64,000 nt of DNA from Sphingomonas citri. GTDB taxonomy: Bacteria; Pseudomonadota; Alphaproteobacteria; Sphingomonadales; Sphingomonadaceae. The DNA is taken from contig NZ_JAHXZN010000001.1 in assembly GCF_019429485.1 (NCBI RefSeq), forward strand, positions 1,302,001-1,366,000, written 5' to 3'. Under the pieces are notes generated by a model. That model was not told the DNA's origin. It was given only the letters and a program-made list of their open reading frames with translations, and ran no database searches. Shown piece after piece: positions 17,823 through 26,606 of this stretch; the stretch's first letter is position 1, and every line of letters starts with the position of its first letter. The position numbers were made by a program, and so were the translations under genes.

Positions 17823-18662
17823 TTCAAGGATCGCCGATTAGGCGCACCGATCGTAGCAATTCGAGATCGATAATGAGCAAGACCGTATAGTCGGCATATA
17901 GCTGACACTATCGGTGCTGCCTGCCGGCGACCGCCGGTGCACGACCGACCGTATGTATCCGCCAGGGGTTCGTTGAGCATCGCCTACGCGTCGATGAGAA
18001 AGACACGGTTGTAGCCGTGATGTCGAGCTTAGCCCGCATCGGACTCGTTTGATCGGCGCCGATATCCTCGGCGAGACCGCCTTCTGATCGTGGTTTCCCT
18101 GACAACGACATCCAACAGCGACGAAGCTGTGTCGGATGCGCGACAAAGCAGGTCCGTCTGACATTCATCTTCTGGCTGGACCCTCAGAGTAAGGCCACTG
18201 AAGTCCTAAGGGTTTGCCGTCTGCACCTGCGCGCTCATACCTTTGCCCAACAACCGGTCGTCCAACGCGCCCTCCCCAGCTCCCAACTTCGATCGTTCCT
18301 TCATCCCGTGCTCACAGCGCCTGAGGGTTTGCAGTGGTGTCTGATCGACTAGATTGGCAGGAGCTGCTGCTCCTATCTTGGTGACAAGAGGGTGCCGGCA
18401 TCGGCAGGTGCTTCCCGCACATGATCTCGACCTTTTACCTTCGCCGGCCGGCAGCATGGTGCGAGAGGCGCTCGCGACGGCCGCGCTTCCTTGCTCGGTG
18501 GCAGGGACGTCTCCGCTCCTCGCGCGACCTAGCGAGCCTTCGAGCTCGATCGCGTTTGGGAATGTCTGACACCATGGTAGAGCATGCAATCTAACGATGA
18601 TGGTGCGAGTGGTGTTCGGACCGTGACCCACGCCGCGCAGTGGATAGGACGAAACGACGCTG
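17823..18662. other. Long intergenic region, no gene recognised
   Basis: About 840 nt between the porin/kdp operon and the divergently oriented GntR gene. Several open frames up to about 150 codons exist, but none has a ribosome site, domain or sensible composition. It must contain the promoters of both flanking units; I could not point to them. No tRNA or repeat was seen. Confidence 0.5.
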
Positions 18663-19445
18663 ATGACTGATCGGTCCAAGGATGCACCCGAGAGACTCTA
18701 CATGCATGTAGCAAGGCGTCTGCAGCAGTCGATCAGACTGGGGCACTATCCGGTGAACAGTCGGCTGCCGTCTGAGCGTGAGATCGCGGATGCATATGGG
18801 GTCAGTCGACCAACGATCCGCGAGGCCACTATTGTTCTTGAGTTACGAGGCCTGGTTGAGATGCGCCACAGAGCGGGCGTTTACGTCATCGCCACCGAGC
18901 CCGAAGAAGTTGAATCCAATCTGGCGGACAACGTCGGCCCTTTCGAGGTCACCGAGGCACGGCGGCTCTTCGAAGGGGAGGCCGCGGCTTTGGCGGCTGG
19001 GACAATCGAGCAAGCCGAGCTGACCGAACTCGAGGACTTGCTATCGCAGATGGCAGAGGATGAATTAGATCAATCGATCCGGGAACGCGCAGACCGGGAT
19101 TTTCACCTGACGCTGGCTCGCGCAACCCGCAATGAAGCGATCGTGAGCGTCGTGCAGACTCTCTGGGACAAGAGGTACAGCTCCCCGCTTTGCGCCTACC
19201 TCTTCTCGCTTGCCAAACAGATCGGCATCCAGCCGCCGGTCGAGGATCATCGGCGAATCCTCGCCGCACTACAGGCCCGAGACCCGGAAGGGGCTCGCCA
19301 GGCGATGCGGGCTCACCTGACGCGCGTCACCGAGAGCCTCTATCGAGCAACGGAGCACGACGCACGCGAGCGCACGAGGCTCAAGATGGACGAGCGGCGG
19401 CACGTCTTCGCGCGGCGCGCAGGAGTGTCCGAGCCCGCCGAGTGA
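18663..19445 (+). CDS. GntR-family (FadR/FCD subfamily) transcriptional regulator
   Basis: A 260-residue regulator. The winged helix-turn-helix covers about residues 10-78 ('RLPSEREIADAYGVSRPTIREA' is the recognition region), followed by an all-helical FCD ligand-binding domain (about 93-225). Metal-ligand residues expected in FCD domains are visible as 'DRDFHLTLA', 'EDHRRILAAL' and 'RAHLTRV'. Regulators of this type commonly sense uronates or other sugar acids (UxuR/ExuR-like). It is convergent with the GH35 gene 83 nt away and may control that locus or the GntR-type site at 4132-4148; neither is shown by the sequence. Confidence 0.88.
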   Translation: MTDRSKDAPERLYMHVARRLQQSIRLGHYPVNSRLPSEREIADAYGVSRPTIREATIVLELRGLVEMRHRAGVYVIATEPEEVESNLADNVGPFEVTEARRLFEGEAAALAAGTIEQAELTELEDLLSQMAEDELDQSIRERADRDFHLTLARATRNEAIVSVVQTLWDKRYSSPLCAYLFSLAKQIGIQPPVEDHRRILAALQARDPEGARQAMRAHLTRVTESLYRATEHDARERTRLKMDERRHVFARRAGVSEPAE

Positions 19446-19528
19446 CGGCGCGACGTTCCGCCTTGTCAACGATCCGTCGGTCCGCGCTGATCTGACGCTG
19501 GCGACGCCCCGCGCGGCTCGTCCAGGTG

Positions 19529-21214
19529 CTAGCGGTAGCGGTAGAGCCGGACTCGGTAGATCTTCCTGTCGCCGGCGTCCTTCGAGAACAACCGCAGTGA
19601 TTGCCCTTGCCCCGTCTCGTCCCCGTTCAGTCGCCGCCCGGCGACCATCCCGCCGTCGCGAAGGTATTGCTCATCGATGCTCTCGATGCCGACGATCGGC
19701 TCGCCGGGGCGATCTGTGGTGAAACTGAGCTGCGCATCGCCGCTGCCGACGACCAGGAACTCATCCGAGGTGGTCTGCAGGAACATCGCCGCGACGCGAC
19801 TGGTCTGGTCGACATCACCCTTCGGTCCGCCGGCGCGCGTCATGTTGACCACATAGTCGCCGATGCGTCCGCGTCCGGCGCGCTGCGCGCCGCCTTCCAT
19901 CAGCACGGTCGTGAGCCCACCTTCTACCTGCTTCTGCAGGATCAGAGGAGCGAGAGGGGCAAGCTGGCCGTAGAGCGCTGTCATCGCCGGATCGCCCTCG
20001 CCTGCTGCACTGAGCCCGATACTCGCGTCCCCCTGCAGCACCACGCCCTCACCGTCGATGCCGAAGGGCGAGAAACCGACGGCGCGGAGCGTACCGAGGC
20101 TGTAGAGCGCGTTGGCCGCCCCGACCGGGCCGCCGCGCGCCTCCGGCACGAACAACGGATTGTCAGAGCGCGCGTACTGCGACGCCCAGTTGGCGTAGTC
20201 CTCGAAATAGATGTCGGGCGCGAGAAAGTCGAGCGACGGCGCGCCCGCCTTGTAGATATCGATGGCGTACGGGAGCGGGCCGCCCGAGTTATATTGGCCG
20301 GGCTCGTAATTGGGCCGGATCAGCGCCGCATTGGTGAACATGGGGAGCCGGTACTGCGCCTTCCCCGCTGCGGTGACGCCCTCGATATAGGTTGCATAGG
20401 CCCATGACATGAACAGCGAGTCCGTCATCGCCGCATCACCGAACACCTCGCGCCACGTCCCCGCGGTGCGCGCTCCGGCGGCCTCCCAGGCGGTGCGCAG
20501 CGTCGGGTGAAGCGTGGAACGGTTCGCGGCAAGGTAGCGTAGCAGCGGCTCGGGCACCGGCGCGGCCAGCGCAGCGTCAGCGGGCGCCGAATGATCGCGC
20601 GATTCCGGTATGACGCCGACCTCGTTCTCGACCTGCACCATCAATATCGTGTGCTGCACCTCGTCCACCGCGCGCAGGTGTCGCATCAGCGCGGTGAAGG
20701 CGCGCGCATCCGCGTCGCGCGTGCTGGTCGAGAATGGCGACAGCCGTTCGGTTCCCCGACCGTCGCTGGTCTCAGCGCGCGGGAACCGCGTCTGATCGCG
20801 CTTCACCCACGCGGGCACGTAGCTGGAATAGGTGTTCTTCCACGCCCCGAACCAGAGAAGCACCAGCCGGAGGTTCTGGGCGCGCGCGCCCTTCAGCAAG
20901 CCATCGACATTGCTGAAGTCGAAGCGGCCTTCCTGCGGCTCGATCGTCTCCCACGCGATCGGGGCGAGCACCGTATTGAGGTTCATTCCCTTCAGCTTTG
21001 GCCAGATCGGCGCCATATAGGCGAGGTCGCTACTGCTGGAGTTATGGAGTTCGCCGCCCAGCACGAGGAACGGATTGCCATCGACGATCAGCTGCGTCGC
21101 CTCACCGCGCCGCTCAAGGTGCGGTGCGCCCGCGGACTGCGCCTGTGCGGCCGTGCTGGCGAGCAGGACGATCCCAGCCGAGAACAGACGGGTAGCGGCT
21201 AAGAGGCTGGACAT
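19529..21214 (-). CDS. GH35 beta-galactosidase with DUF5597-like C-terminus
   Basis: The ATG at 21212-21214 follows AAGGAG and starts a signal peptide (LLAATRLFSAGIVLLASTAAQAQ), giving 561 residues. The GH35/GH42-like barrel shows the acid/base glutamate in VQVENEVG (N197-E198) and a probable nucleophile in VPEARGG (E358). The C-terminal region ('FLQTTSDEFLVVGSGDAQLSF') fits the DUF5597 domain that accompanies this subgroup. It would remove terminal beta-galactosyl residues in the periplasm. It follows the TBDR gene in the same direction after a hairpin, forming a carbohydrate-uptake locus. Confidence 0.88.
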   Translation of the reverse strand: MSSLLAATRLFSAGIVLLASTAAQAQSAGAPHLERRGEATQLIVDGNPFLVLGGELHNSSSSDLAYMAPIWPKLKGMNLNTVLAPIAWETIEPQEGRFDFSNVDGLLKGARAQNLRLVLLWFGAWKNTYSSYVPAWVKRDQTRFPRAETSDGRGTERLSPFSTSTRDADARAFTALMRHLRAVDEVQHTILMVQVENEVGVIPESRDHSAPADAALAAPVPEPLLRYLAANRSTLHPTLRTAWEAAGARTAGTWREVFGDAAMTDSLFMSWAYATYIEGVTAAGKAQYRLPMFTNAALIRPNYEPGQYNSGGPLPYAIDIYKAGAPSLDFLAPDIYFEDYANWASQYARSDNPLFVPEARGGPVGAANALYSLGTLRAVGFSPFGIDGEGVVLQGDASIGLSAAGEGDPAMTALYGQLAPLAPLILQKQVEGGLTTVLMEGGAQRAGRGRIGDYVVNMTRAGGPKGDVDQTSRVAAMFLQTTSDEFLVVGSGDAQLSFTTDRPGEPIVGIESIDEQYLRDGGMVAGRRLNGDETGQGQSLRLFSKDAGDRKIYRVRLYRYR

Positions 21215-21247
21215 CGCAGCTCCTTGAGGCTTGTAGCGTGAGAAAAG

Positions 21248-21273
21248 GGTCGGTCCCTCGTAGGAGACCGACC
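21248..21273 (-). terminator. Terminator or attenuator between TBDR and GH35 genes
   Basis: On the minus strand GGTCGGTC-tcctacgagg-GACCGACC forms a perfect 8-bp stem followed by CTTTTCT, the form of an intrinsic terminator. It lies between the TBDR stop and the GH35 ribosome site, so it may reduce expression of the hydrolase relative to the receptor rather than separate two units. Confidence 0.65.
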
Positions 21274-21320
21274 TAGCATCGACACATCTCGGAGAAGGAG
21301 TCGAGACGTGCCGGAGTCGA

Positions 21321-24300
21321 TCAGAAGCTGGCGCGCAGGCCGAACAGGACTTGCCGCCCCGGATAGTAGACGTTGTACGTGGCATTGTCGTAGCCGAAGG
21401 TCGTCCGGATCGGCGCATTGGTGAGGTTCAGCATGTCGAGTGTGAGCCGCACTGCCTTGTTCATGAAGGGCAACTGATAGCCGGCCGACAGGTCGAGCTG
21501 GCCGCGCGCGTCCGCCAGCAGGCCAAGCGGGAGGTTGTTCTGCGGCGCGTTGGCCGCGATCACTCCGCCCTGCCAGACGTAGTTGAGGCTCAGTGAAAGG
21601 CCATAGTTCTCGTAATAGCCCTGCAGATTGTACTGCCAGCGCGGGACGCCCGCGGCGACGAGCCCGCTGTCGGACTTCTGCGTGATGTGCGTGCCGTTCG
21701 CCTGGAAGCCGAGCCCCTTGAACAGGAAGTCGAGCGGCTGATTCCACGTCCCCTCAATACCCTTGATCACGAGGTTGTTGAGGTTGACCGGCAGGTTGAC
21801 CGTGATCGGCACCGCGGAAACCGCCACGCCCGAGGCGGCGGCACGGTCGAGCAGCGCCTGGCGCTGCGTCGCCTGCAGTGCGTCCACCGGGATGTTGAGC
21901 TCGGAGAAGGGAGTCGCCTGCTGGATGGTGGCGGTGAAGCCGTTGATGCTCTTACGGAAGAGCGCCACGCCGATGTAGCCGGCGCCGCCCGTGTAGAACT
22001 CGCCACCGACATCGATGTTGTCGGACGTGTAGGGCTGGAGCGCGGGGTTGCCCGCCGTGGCGATCTGCGCGCTCGGGTCGGAGAAGGTGACGCCGGGAAG
22101 GATCGAGCCCGCGTCAGGCCGCGTCAGCGACTTGGACACGGCGAAGCGCAACTTTAGATTGTCGAGCACGTCGTAGCTGAGATTCGCCGACGGCAGCACT
22201 TCCTCGTAATCCGAGTCCGCGACGATATCGACGATGGCGGTGCCGATCTGGCTGGGACCGACGACGTGCTGCTTGGTGTAGGTGTAGCGGAAGCCCGCGT
22301 TCGCGCGAAGCTCGCGGCCGAACAACTCGGACGTGCCGTTGATCTCGGCGTAGCCGCCGTAGACCTTCTCGTCGATGTCACCCGTCGATCCGCCGGTCAC
22401 CGCTCCGCGGGTCTCCGGCGCGGTATCGCGGAACTGCGCATAGTTGGTCACCTCCTTCAGGCGATCGAGGTCGGGGACGATGAAGCTCGTGACGCCGAAC
22501 GTGCCGCGCGACAGATGGCCGAAGTTCGTCGCCGAGGTGCGCATCAGATATTGCGGGATCGCGCTGGTGGGGACGCTGCCGGTGTTGCCGGTGCACGGGC
22601 TGCCGCACACGGACAGCTGGAACGGGTTGGTGTTGTCATAGGCGCGGACGCTGCGCTTGGCCTGGTCATAGGCCGCGCCGAACTTCACGTTGAGCGCGTC
22701 GTCGCCGACATAGACGTCCAGGTGTGCGCCGCGCGTCTCGGTCTCGCGACGCACGTTCTGGACGTTGACGCGATACCATTGCCAGCCGAGGTTCGGGTCG
22801 CCCAGGTCGACGTTGGCGGCGATTGTCGGCTGTGGGTTGCCGTTGGTGTTGTCGTAAGTCACCTCGACGCCAGAGTTGGGCGCGGTCTGGAACGCGAAGG
22901 TCGGCTGCTCCCGGAAGAAGGTGCTCTTGCCGAAGTTGGCCGACAGGTCGACCTTCACCGTCTCGCTCGGCTTCCACGACGCGCTCGGCGTCACGTTCCA
23001 GAACTTGGTGTCCTGGTTGAAGATGCTGTTCTCGGAGAAGAAAGACGAGTTGGCGAACACGCCCGAGGTGACCACGTTGTTCGAATCGACCTCGATGTCG
23101 AACGGCACCATGCCGCCGGTCGACTGCGGCGACGTGCCCGGCCCCGAGTTGCGGACCTGCCAGTTCATGTTCGAGCGCAGGTAATCGCGCTTCGACCGCG
23201 CCCAGATCCCGTCGAGTGCGAAGTGCAGCGCGTCCGAGGGGCGCCACTCGACCGCGCCGACCACCGAGATGCGCTCGCGGGTGCCCTCGGTCAGCACCGG
23301 CCGGCCGAGCCGCGGGATGATCGCCTTGGAGAGCTGCGACAGCGACAGCCCCGAAGTCGCCGCGAGGTCCACCGGCGTGCCAGCGACCAACCCATGGCCG
23401 ACGTTGGCGGGTGTGATCGAGGCGAAGCTGAAGCCGTTGCTCTCGGGCGGCGAGACGTTGCACCCGGTGCCGCAGGCGAGGTTCGCGTCGGTGAAGCCTA
23501 CCGTGTCGTAACCGTCGACACGGGTCTTCTGGCGGACGCCCGCGACGCCGAGCAGCACGCCGAACGTGTCGCCGAAGGTGTGGCTGGCGACCAGCGCGCC
23601 GCGCGGCCCGACCTTGTCGTTGCTGTCGGTATAGGCACCCTGCGCGACCACGGTGATATGCGTGCCCGGCTTGTCGAACGGCCGCGCGTTGCGCAGGTTG
23701 ACCGTGCCGGCGATGCCGCCCTCCAGGGTCGAGGCGGTCGGCGTCTTGGCGACGTCGAGCCGGGTGAACAGCTCGGAAGGGAAGAAGTCGAGGTCCACCT
23801 CGCGGTTGCCGCCGCCGGAGCCATTGGTGCCGCCGTCCGACGCCACGGCGAACTGAGTGCCGTTGAGCAGCACCTTGGAGAAGCTGGGACCGAGACCGCG
23901 GATCGAGACCTGCGTGCCCTCGCCGCTGATGTCGCGGTTGAGGCGCACGCCTGGTATGCGGTTGAGCGTCTCGGCGAGATTGGTGGCGGGAAGCTTGCCG
24001 ATGTCCTCGGCGAAGATCGAGTCGCCGAATGCGACCGAGTTGCGTTTGGCGTTCGTCGCGCTTTGCAAAGAGGCGCGGATCCCGGTGACGACGATGTCGG
24101 CGCTCGGTTGGCCCGTCTCGGTGGTCTGCTCGACGCTCTGCACCGCACCCTGCGGCACCTGCGCGTCCGGGTTGGCGGCGGTATCCACCTGGGTCGCCGG
24201 AGAAGGCTGCTGACCGCCAGGTCCCGATGCTCCGGCGTCCTGCGCCTGCGCCTCGGCAGCGATAAGGGCAATTCCAGCGGCAGCGACCAGCAGTGCCAAG

Positions 24301-24329
24301 CGATTGTTGTGGCGACGTCGTACGGACAC
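21321..24329 (-). CDS. TonB-dependent receptor, carbohydrate-locus type (TIGR01782-like)
   Basis: The GTG at 24327-24329 is chosen because GGAGGAGAG lies 5 nt before it and the product begins with basic residues and a signal helix (LALLVAAAGIALIAAEAQAQ). The 1002-residue receptor has 'DIVVTGIRASLQSATNAKR', then 'FAEDIGKLPATNLAETLNRIPGV' and 'VSIRGLGPSFSKVLLNG', the signature of the Caulobacter/Xanthomonas class of TBDRs that import oligosaccharides. It ends in GRQVLFGLRASF. Paired with the GH35 enzyme, it probably takes up galactose-containing oligosaccharides; that is inferred from the pairing. Confidence 0.93.
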   Translation of the reverse strand: MSVRRRHNNRLALLVAAAGIALIAAEAQAQDAGASGPGGQQPSPATQVDTAANPDAQVPQGAVQSVEQTTETGQPSADIVVTGIRASLQSATNAKRNSVAFGDSIFAEDIGKLPATNLAETLNRIPGVRLNRDISGEGTQVSIRGLGPSFSKVLLNGTQFAVASDGGTNGSGGGNREVDLDFFPSELFTRLDVAKTPTASTLEGGIAGTVNLRNARPFDKPGTHITVVAQGAYTDSNDKVGPRGALVASHTFGDTFGVLLGVAGVRQKTRVDGYDTVGFTDANLACGTGCNVSPPESNGFSFASITPANVGHGLVAGTPVDLAATSGLSLSQLSKAIIPRLGRPVLTEGTRERISVVGAVEWRPSDALHFALDGIWARSKRDYLRSNMNWQVRNSGPGTSPQSTGGMVPFDIEVDSNNVVTSGVFANSSFFSENSIFNQDTKFWNVTPSASWKPSETVKVDLSANFGKSTFFREQPTFAFQTAPNSGVEVTYDNTNGNPQPTIAANVDLGDPNLGWQWYRVNVQNVRRETETRGAHLDVYVGDDALNVKFGAAYDQAKRSVRAYDNTNPFQLSVCGSPCTGNTGSVPTSAIPQYLMRTSATNFGHLSRGTFGVTSFIVPDLDRLKEVTNYAQFRDTAPETRGAVTGGSTGDIDEKVYGGYAEINGTSELFGRELRANAGFRYTYTKQHVVGPSQIGTAIVDIVADSDYEEVLPSANLSYDVLDNLKLRFAVSKSLTRPDAGSILPGVTFSDPSAQIATAGNPALQPYTSDNIDVGGEFYTGGAGYIGVALFRKSINGFTATIQQATPFSELNIPVDALQATQRQALLDRAAASGVAVSAVPITVNLPVNLNNLVIKGIEGTWNQPLDFLFKGLGFQANGTHITQKSDSGLVAAGVPRWQYNLQGYYENYGLSLSLNYVWQGGVIAANAPQNNLPLGLLADARGQLDLSAGYQLPFMNKAVRLTLDMLNLTNAPIRTTFGYDNATYNVYYPGRQVLFGLRASF

Positions 24330-24385
24330 CAGGCCTCTCCTCCGATGTTGTGACGCCCGCTTCGATCCGGCGGGCTGCGCAGCGC

Positions 24386-24399
24386 CGTTAGCGCTATCA
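24386..24399. promoter_or_regulatory. LacI-type operator candidate upstream of the TBDR/GH35 locus
   Basis: CGTTAGCGCTATCA, with the palindromic core TAGCGCTA at 24389-24396, lies 57 nt upstream of the TBDR start. It resembles the GCGC-centred operators of LacI-family sugar repressors, such as Caulobacter XylR sites. No LacI gene is in the window. The rest of the upstream region to 24665 shows no gene. Confidence 0.4.
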
Positions 24400-24665
24400 T
24401 CGAATTGGTAGGCCGAGAAGCTGAGGTCGTCAAGCCGGTGAAGAGCTCTGGCCTGACAGTTTTCTGCCATCACTCCATATAGATGTCAGTCACGTGTTCG
24501 ATCCTGCGATCGGTGCAGGTCGCTCGGAGGTGCGAGGGGTGTCTATCGCGTCTTCCGGGATAGCCGCCTGTTCATCTGGGAGCGGGTCGGGACGCGGCTT
24601 CACGCGTCCGGCGCCGTTGCTGGCCGACCTCACGATCCGATCAGCCAGCGAGCAACGGCGATCGA

Positions 24666-25568
24666 TCAGCCGGCGGTGATCGCCGCATGATCCATTCCGG
24701 CGAGGTCCGTTAGGAGATCGGGGCCGCTCGGCTCCCACCCAAGCCGCGCGCAGGTCCATGCGTTCGACGCGGTCATGTCGAGGCCGGCGAAGGGCGCCAT
24801 CCAGCCGAAATAGTGTTCCACTTCATCTGCCCCGACCGATCGGACCGGCAGCCCGGTGCCCGTACCGATCGCCTCGGCGATGGCGCGGGCGGTGACGCCC
24901 TCCTCCGCCGATGCATGGTAACGCGCACCTGGCTCGCCCTTCTCCAGTGCCAGGGCGTAGAGCTTCGCCACATCGCTGACGTGCGCCGCCGACCAGCGCG
25001 ACTGTCCTTCGCCGAGATACGCAATTGCGCCGGCGCGGCGCGCCTCGGCGATCAACGGCGTGATCAGCCCGGCCTTGGTGGTGTCGTGCACCTGCGGCAA
25101 GCGGATGGTGCGTACGTCGATGCGCTGCGCGATCAACGCCGCGCCAGCGAGCTCGGTCGCAATGCGCGGATTGGCGTGGCGAGGGTTGAGCACGTCCTCG
25201 GTCGCCGGACCTCCGTGGAGCGGAGTGCCGATACCGACGCCCGAGGTGATCAGGATGGGCTTCTGCGTGCCGGCCAACGCCTCACCCATGGCGGCGATGT
25301 TGCGCTCATCCTTCTTGGTGTTCTCGAAGAACCGCTCGAAGTTGTGGTCGAACGCGCAGTGGATCACCGCATCGCTCGCCTGCGCGCCACTTACGAGCGT
25401 CGCGGGCGCGTCGAGGTCGCCGCGGTGGACGTCGACACCGGCCGCTTCAAGCTGACGGGCGCCCGCGTCGGAACGCGTCAGGCCGAGCACCCGATGGCCG
25501 CGGGAGAGCAGTTCGGGAATGATGTGCGAGCCGATGAAGCCGGTCGCACCGGTCAGGAACACACGCAT
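24666..25568 (-). CDS. NAD(P)-dependent SDR, epimerase/dehydratase-like
   Basis: A 300-residue extended/atypical short-chain dehydrogenase. The nucleotide-binding motif GATGFIG is at residues 7-13, with 'GLTRSD' and 'HRGDLDAP' after it. The usual YxxxK motif is not seen; instead 'SGVGIGTP' and a divergent middle are present, which fits the atypical SDR a5-like group. The substrate is not known. It is transcribed away from an XRE regulator, with a nested inverted repeat between them, so it is probably the regulator's target. Confidence 0.82.
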   Translation of the reverse strand: MRVFLTGATGFIGSHIIPELLSRGHRVLGLTRSDAGARQLEAAGVDVHRGDLDAPATLVSGAQASDAVIHCAFDHNFERFFENTKKDERNIAAMGEALAGTQKPILITSGVGIGTPLHGGPATEDVLNPRHANPRIATELAGAALIAQRIDVRTIRLPQVHDTTKAGLITPLIAEARRAGAIAYLGEGQSRWSAAHVSDVAKLYALALEKGEPGARYHASAEEGVTARAIAEAIGTGTGLPVRSVGADEVEHYFGWMAPFAGLDMTASNAWTCARLGWEPSGPDLLTDLAGMDHAAITAG

Positions 25569-25614
25569 GATGGGTCTCCGTCTTGTCAGAACGGCATATC
25601 GCGGCCAGCCGAAA

Positions 25615-25657
25615 CCTGTTAAAGTAGTGAGCTTATCGGGGTATAAGCTTCAACAGG
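25615..25657. promoter_or_regulatory. Nested inverted-repeat operator between SDR and XRE genes
   Basis: Two concentric inverted repeats: outer CCTGTT (25615-25620) with AACAGG (25652-25657), and inner AGCTTAT (25630-25636) with ATAAGCT (25643-25649), both perfect. The site fills the middle of the 96-nt divergent intergenic region. Binding by the adjacent XRE-family regulator is inferred from arrangement. Confidence 0.55.
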
Positions 25658-25664
25658 ATCGACC

Positions 25665-26501
25665 GTGGCCAGTGAGGCACCCAACCAGCTCGGTACGTAT
25701 CTGCGCGATCGTCGCACCCGTCTCGATCCGGCGGCTCTCGGGTTCGGCGGCGGTCGGCGCCGCACGCCTGGCCTCCGGCGTGAGGAGGTGGCGAGCCGAG
25801 CCAATATCAGCCCGACGTGGTACACGTGGCTGGAACAGGGCCGCGGCGGCGCGCCGTCGGCGGACGTGCTCGACCGCATCGCCAAGGGGCTGATGCTGAC
25901 GGAGCCGGAGCGCGAGCACCTGTACATGCTGGGCCTCGGGCGACTGCCCGAAGCGCGCTATCAGGCGGTTGACGGCATCACTCCCCGGCTGCAGCGCGTG
26001 CTGGACGGAATGGTGTCGAGCCCGGCCATCATCAAAACGGCGATGTGGGATGTCGTGGGCTGGAATCGTGCGGCGGCGGTGCTGCTGACCGATTACGCGA
26101 AGCTGCCGCGTGAGGGGCGCAACATTCTCCGCCTGATGTTCGGCAGCGACCATGTTCGCAGGCGGAATGAAGACTGGGAACGCATCGCTCGCTTCGTCGT
26201 CGGCGCCTTTCGCGCCGACGTGGCGCGGGCCGGCGCGAGTGCCAGCGCGGAGGTCACGAAGCTGGTGGGTGAGCTATGCGGGATCAGCCCCGAGTTTGCA
26301 GCCCTGTGGCAGGACAACGACGTGATCGCTCACGGGGAAGGCGTTAAGCGGATTTACCACCCCGATGCAGGGCCGCTCGCGATGGAGTTCTCCTCTTTCG
26401 CTGTCGAAGGCAGGCCGGAGCTGGTGATGATCATCTATAATCCCGCGTCACCCGAAGATGCCGAACGACTGCGCGTGCTGCTGGACGCGCACGATGGTTG
26501 A
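25665..26501 (+). CDS. XRE-family regulator with MmyB-like ligand-binding domain
   Basis: A 278-residue regulator starting with GTG (25665) after CAGGA. The helix-turn-helix region (about residues 10-80) contains 'TPGLRREEVASRANISPTWYTWLEQGR', the hallmark of the MmyB-like group, followed by the C-terminal domain with 'WDVVGWNRAAAVLLTDY', 'NILRLMF' and 'HPDAGPLAMEFSSF'. This domain is a PAS-like fold thought to bind hydrophobic ligands. Such regulators usually control a divergent oxidoreductase, as here. Confidence 0.9.
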   Translation: MASEAPNQLGTYLRDRRTRLDPAALGFGGGRRRTPGLRREEVASRANISPTWYTWLEQGRGGAPSADVLDRIAKGLMLTEPEREHLYMLGLGRLPEARYQAVDGITPRLQRVLDGMVSSPAIIKTAMWDVVGWNRAAAVLLTDYAKLPREGRNILRLMFGSDHVRRRNEDWERIARFVVGAFRADVARAGASASAEVTKLVGELCGISPEFAALWQDNDVIAHGEGVKRIYHPDAGPLAMEFSSFAVEGRPELVMIIYNPASPEDAERLRVLLDAHDG

Positions 26502-26606
26502 TCCAACAGGTACGCGCGAGGTGTCTCTCGACCCAGTAGCGGACGCCCGGGCGATCTTACCCGCTCTCAACTTCGGCAATTTGATTTATCGTGGAGAGAC
26601 AGGCAT

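Noticed and set aside
18206-18679. 157-codon minus-strand frame upstream of the GntR gene
   Set aside because: No ribosome site, no family resemblance and it overlaps the GntR start.
22266-24353. Plus-strand 695-codon frame opposite the carbohydrate-type TBDR
   Set aside because: Antisense shadow; composition dominated by Arg, Gly and Val with no motif.
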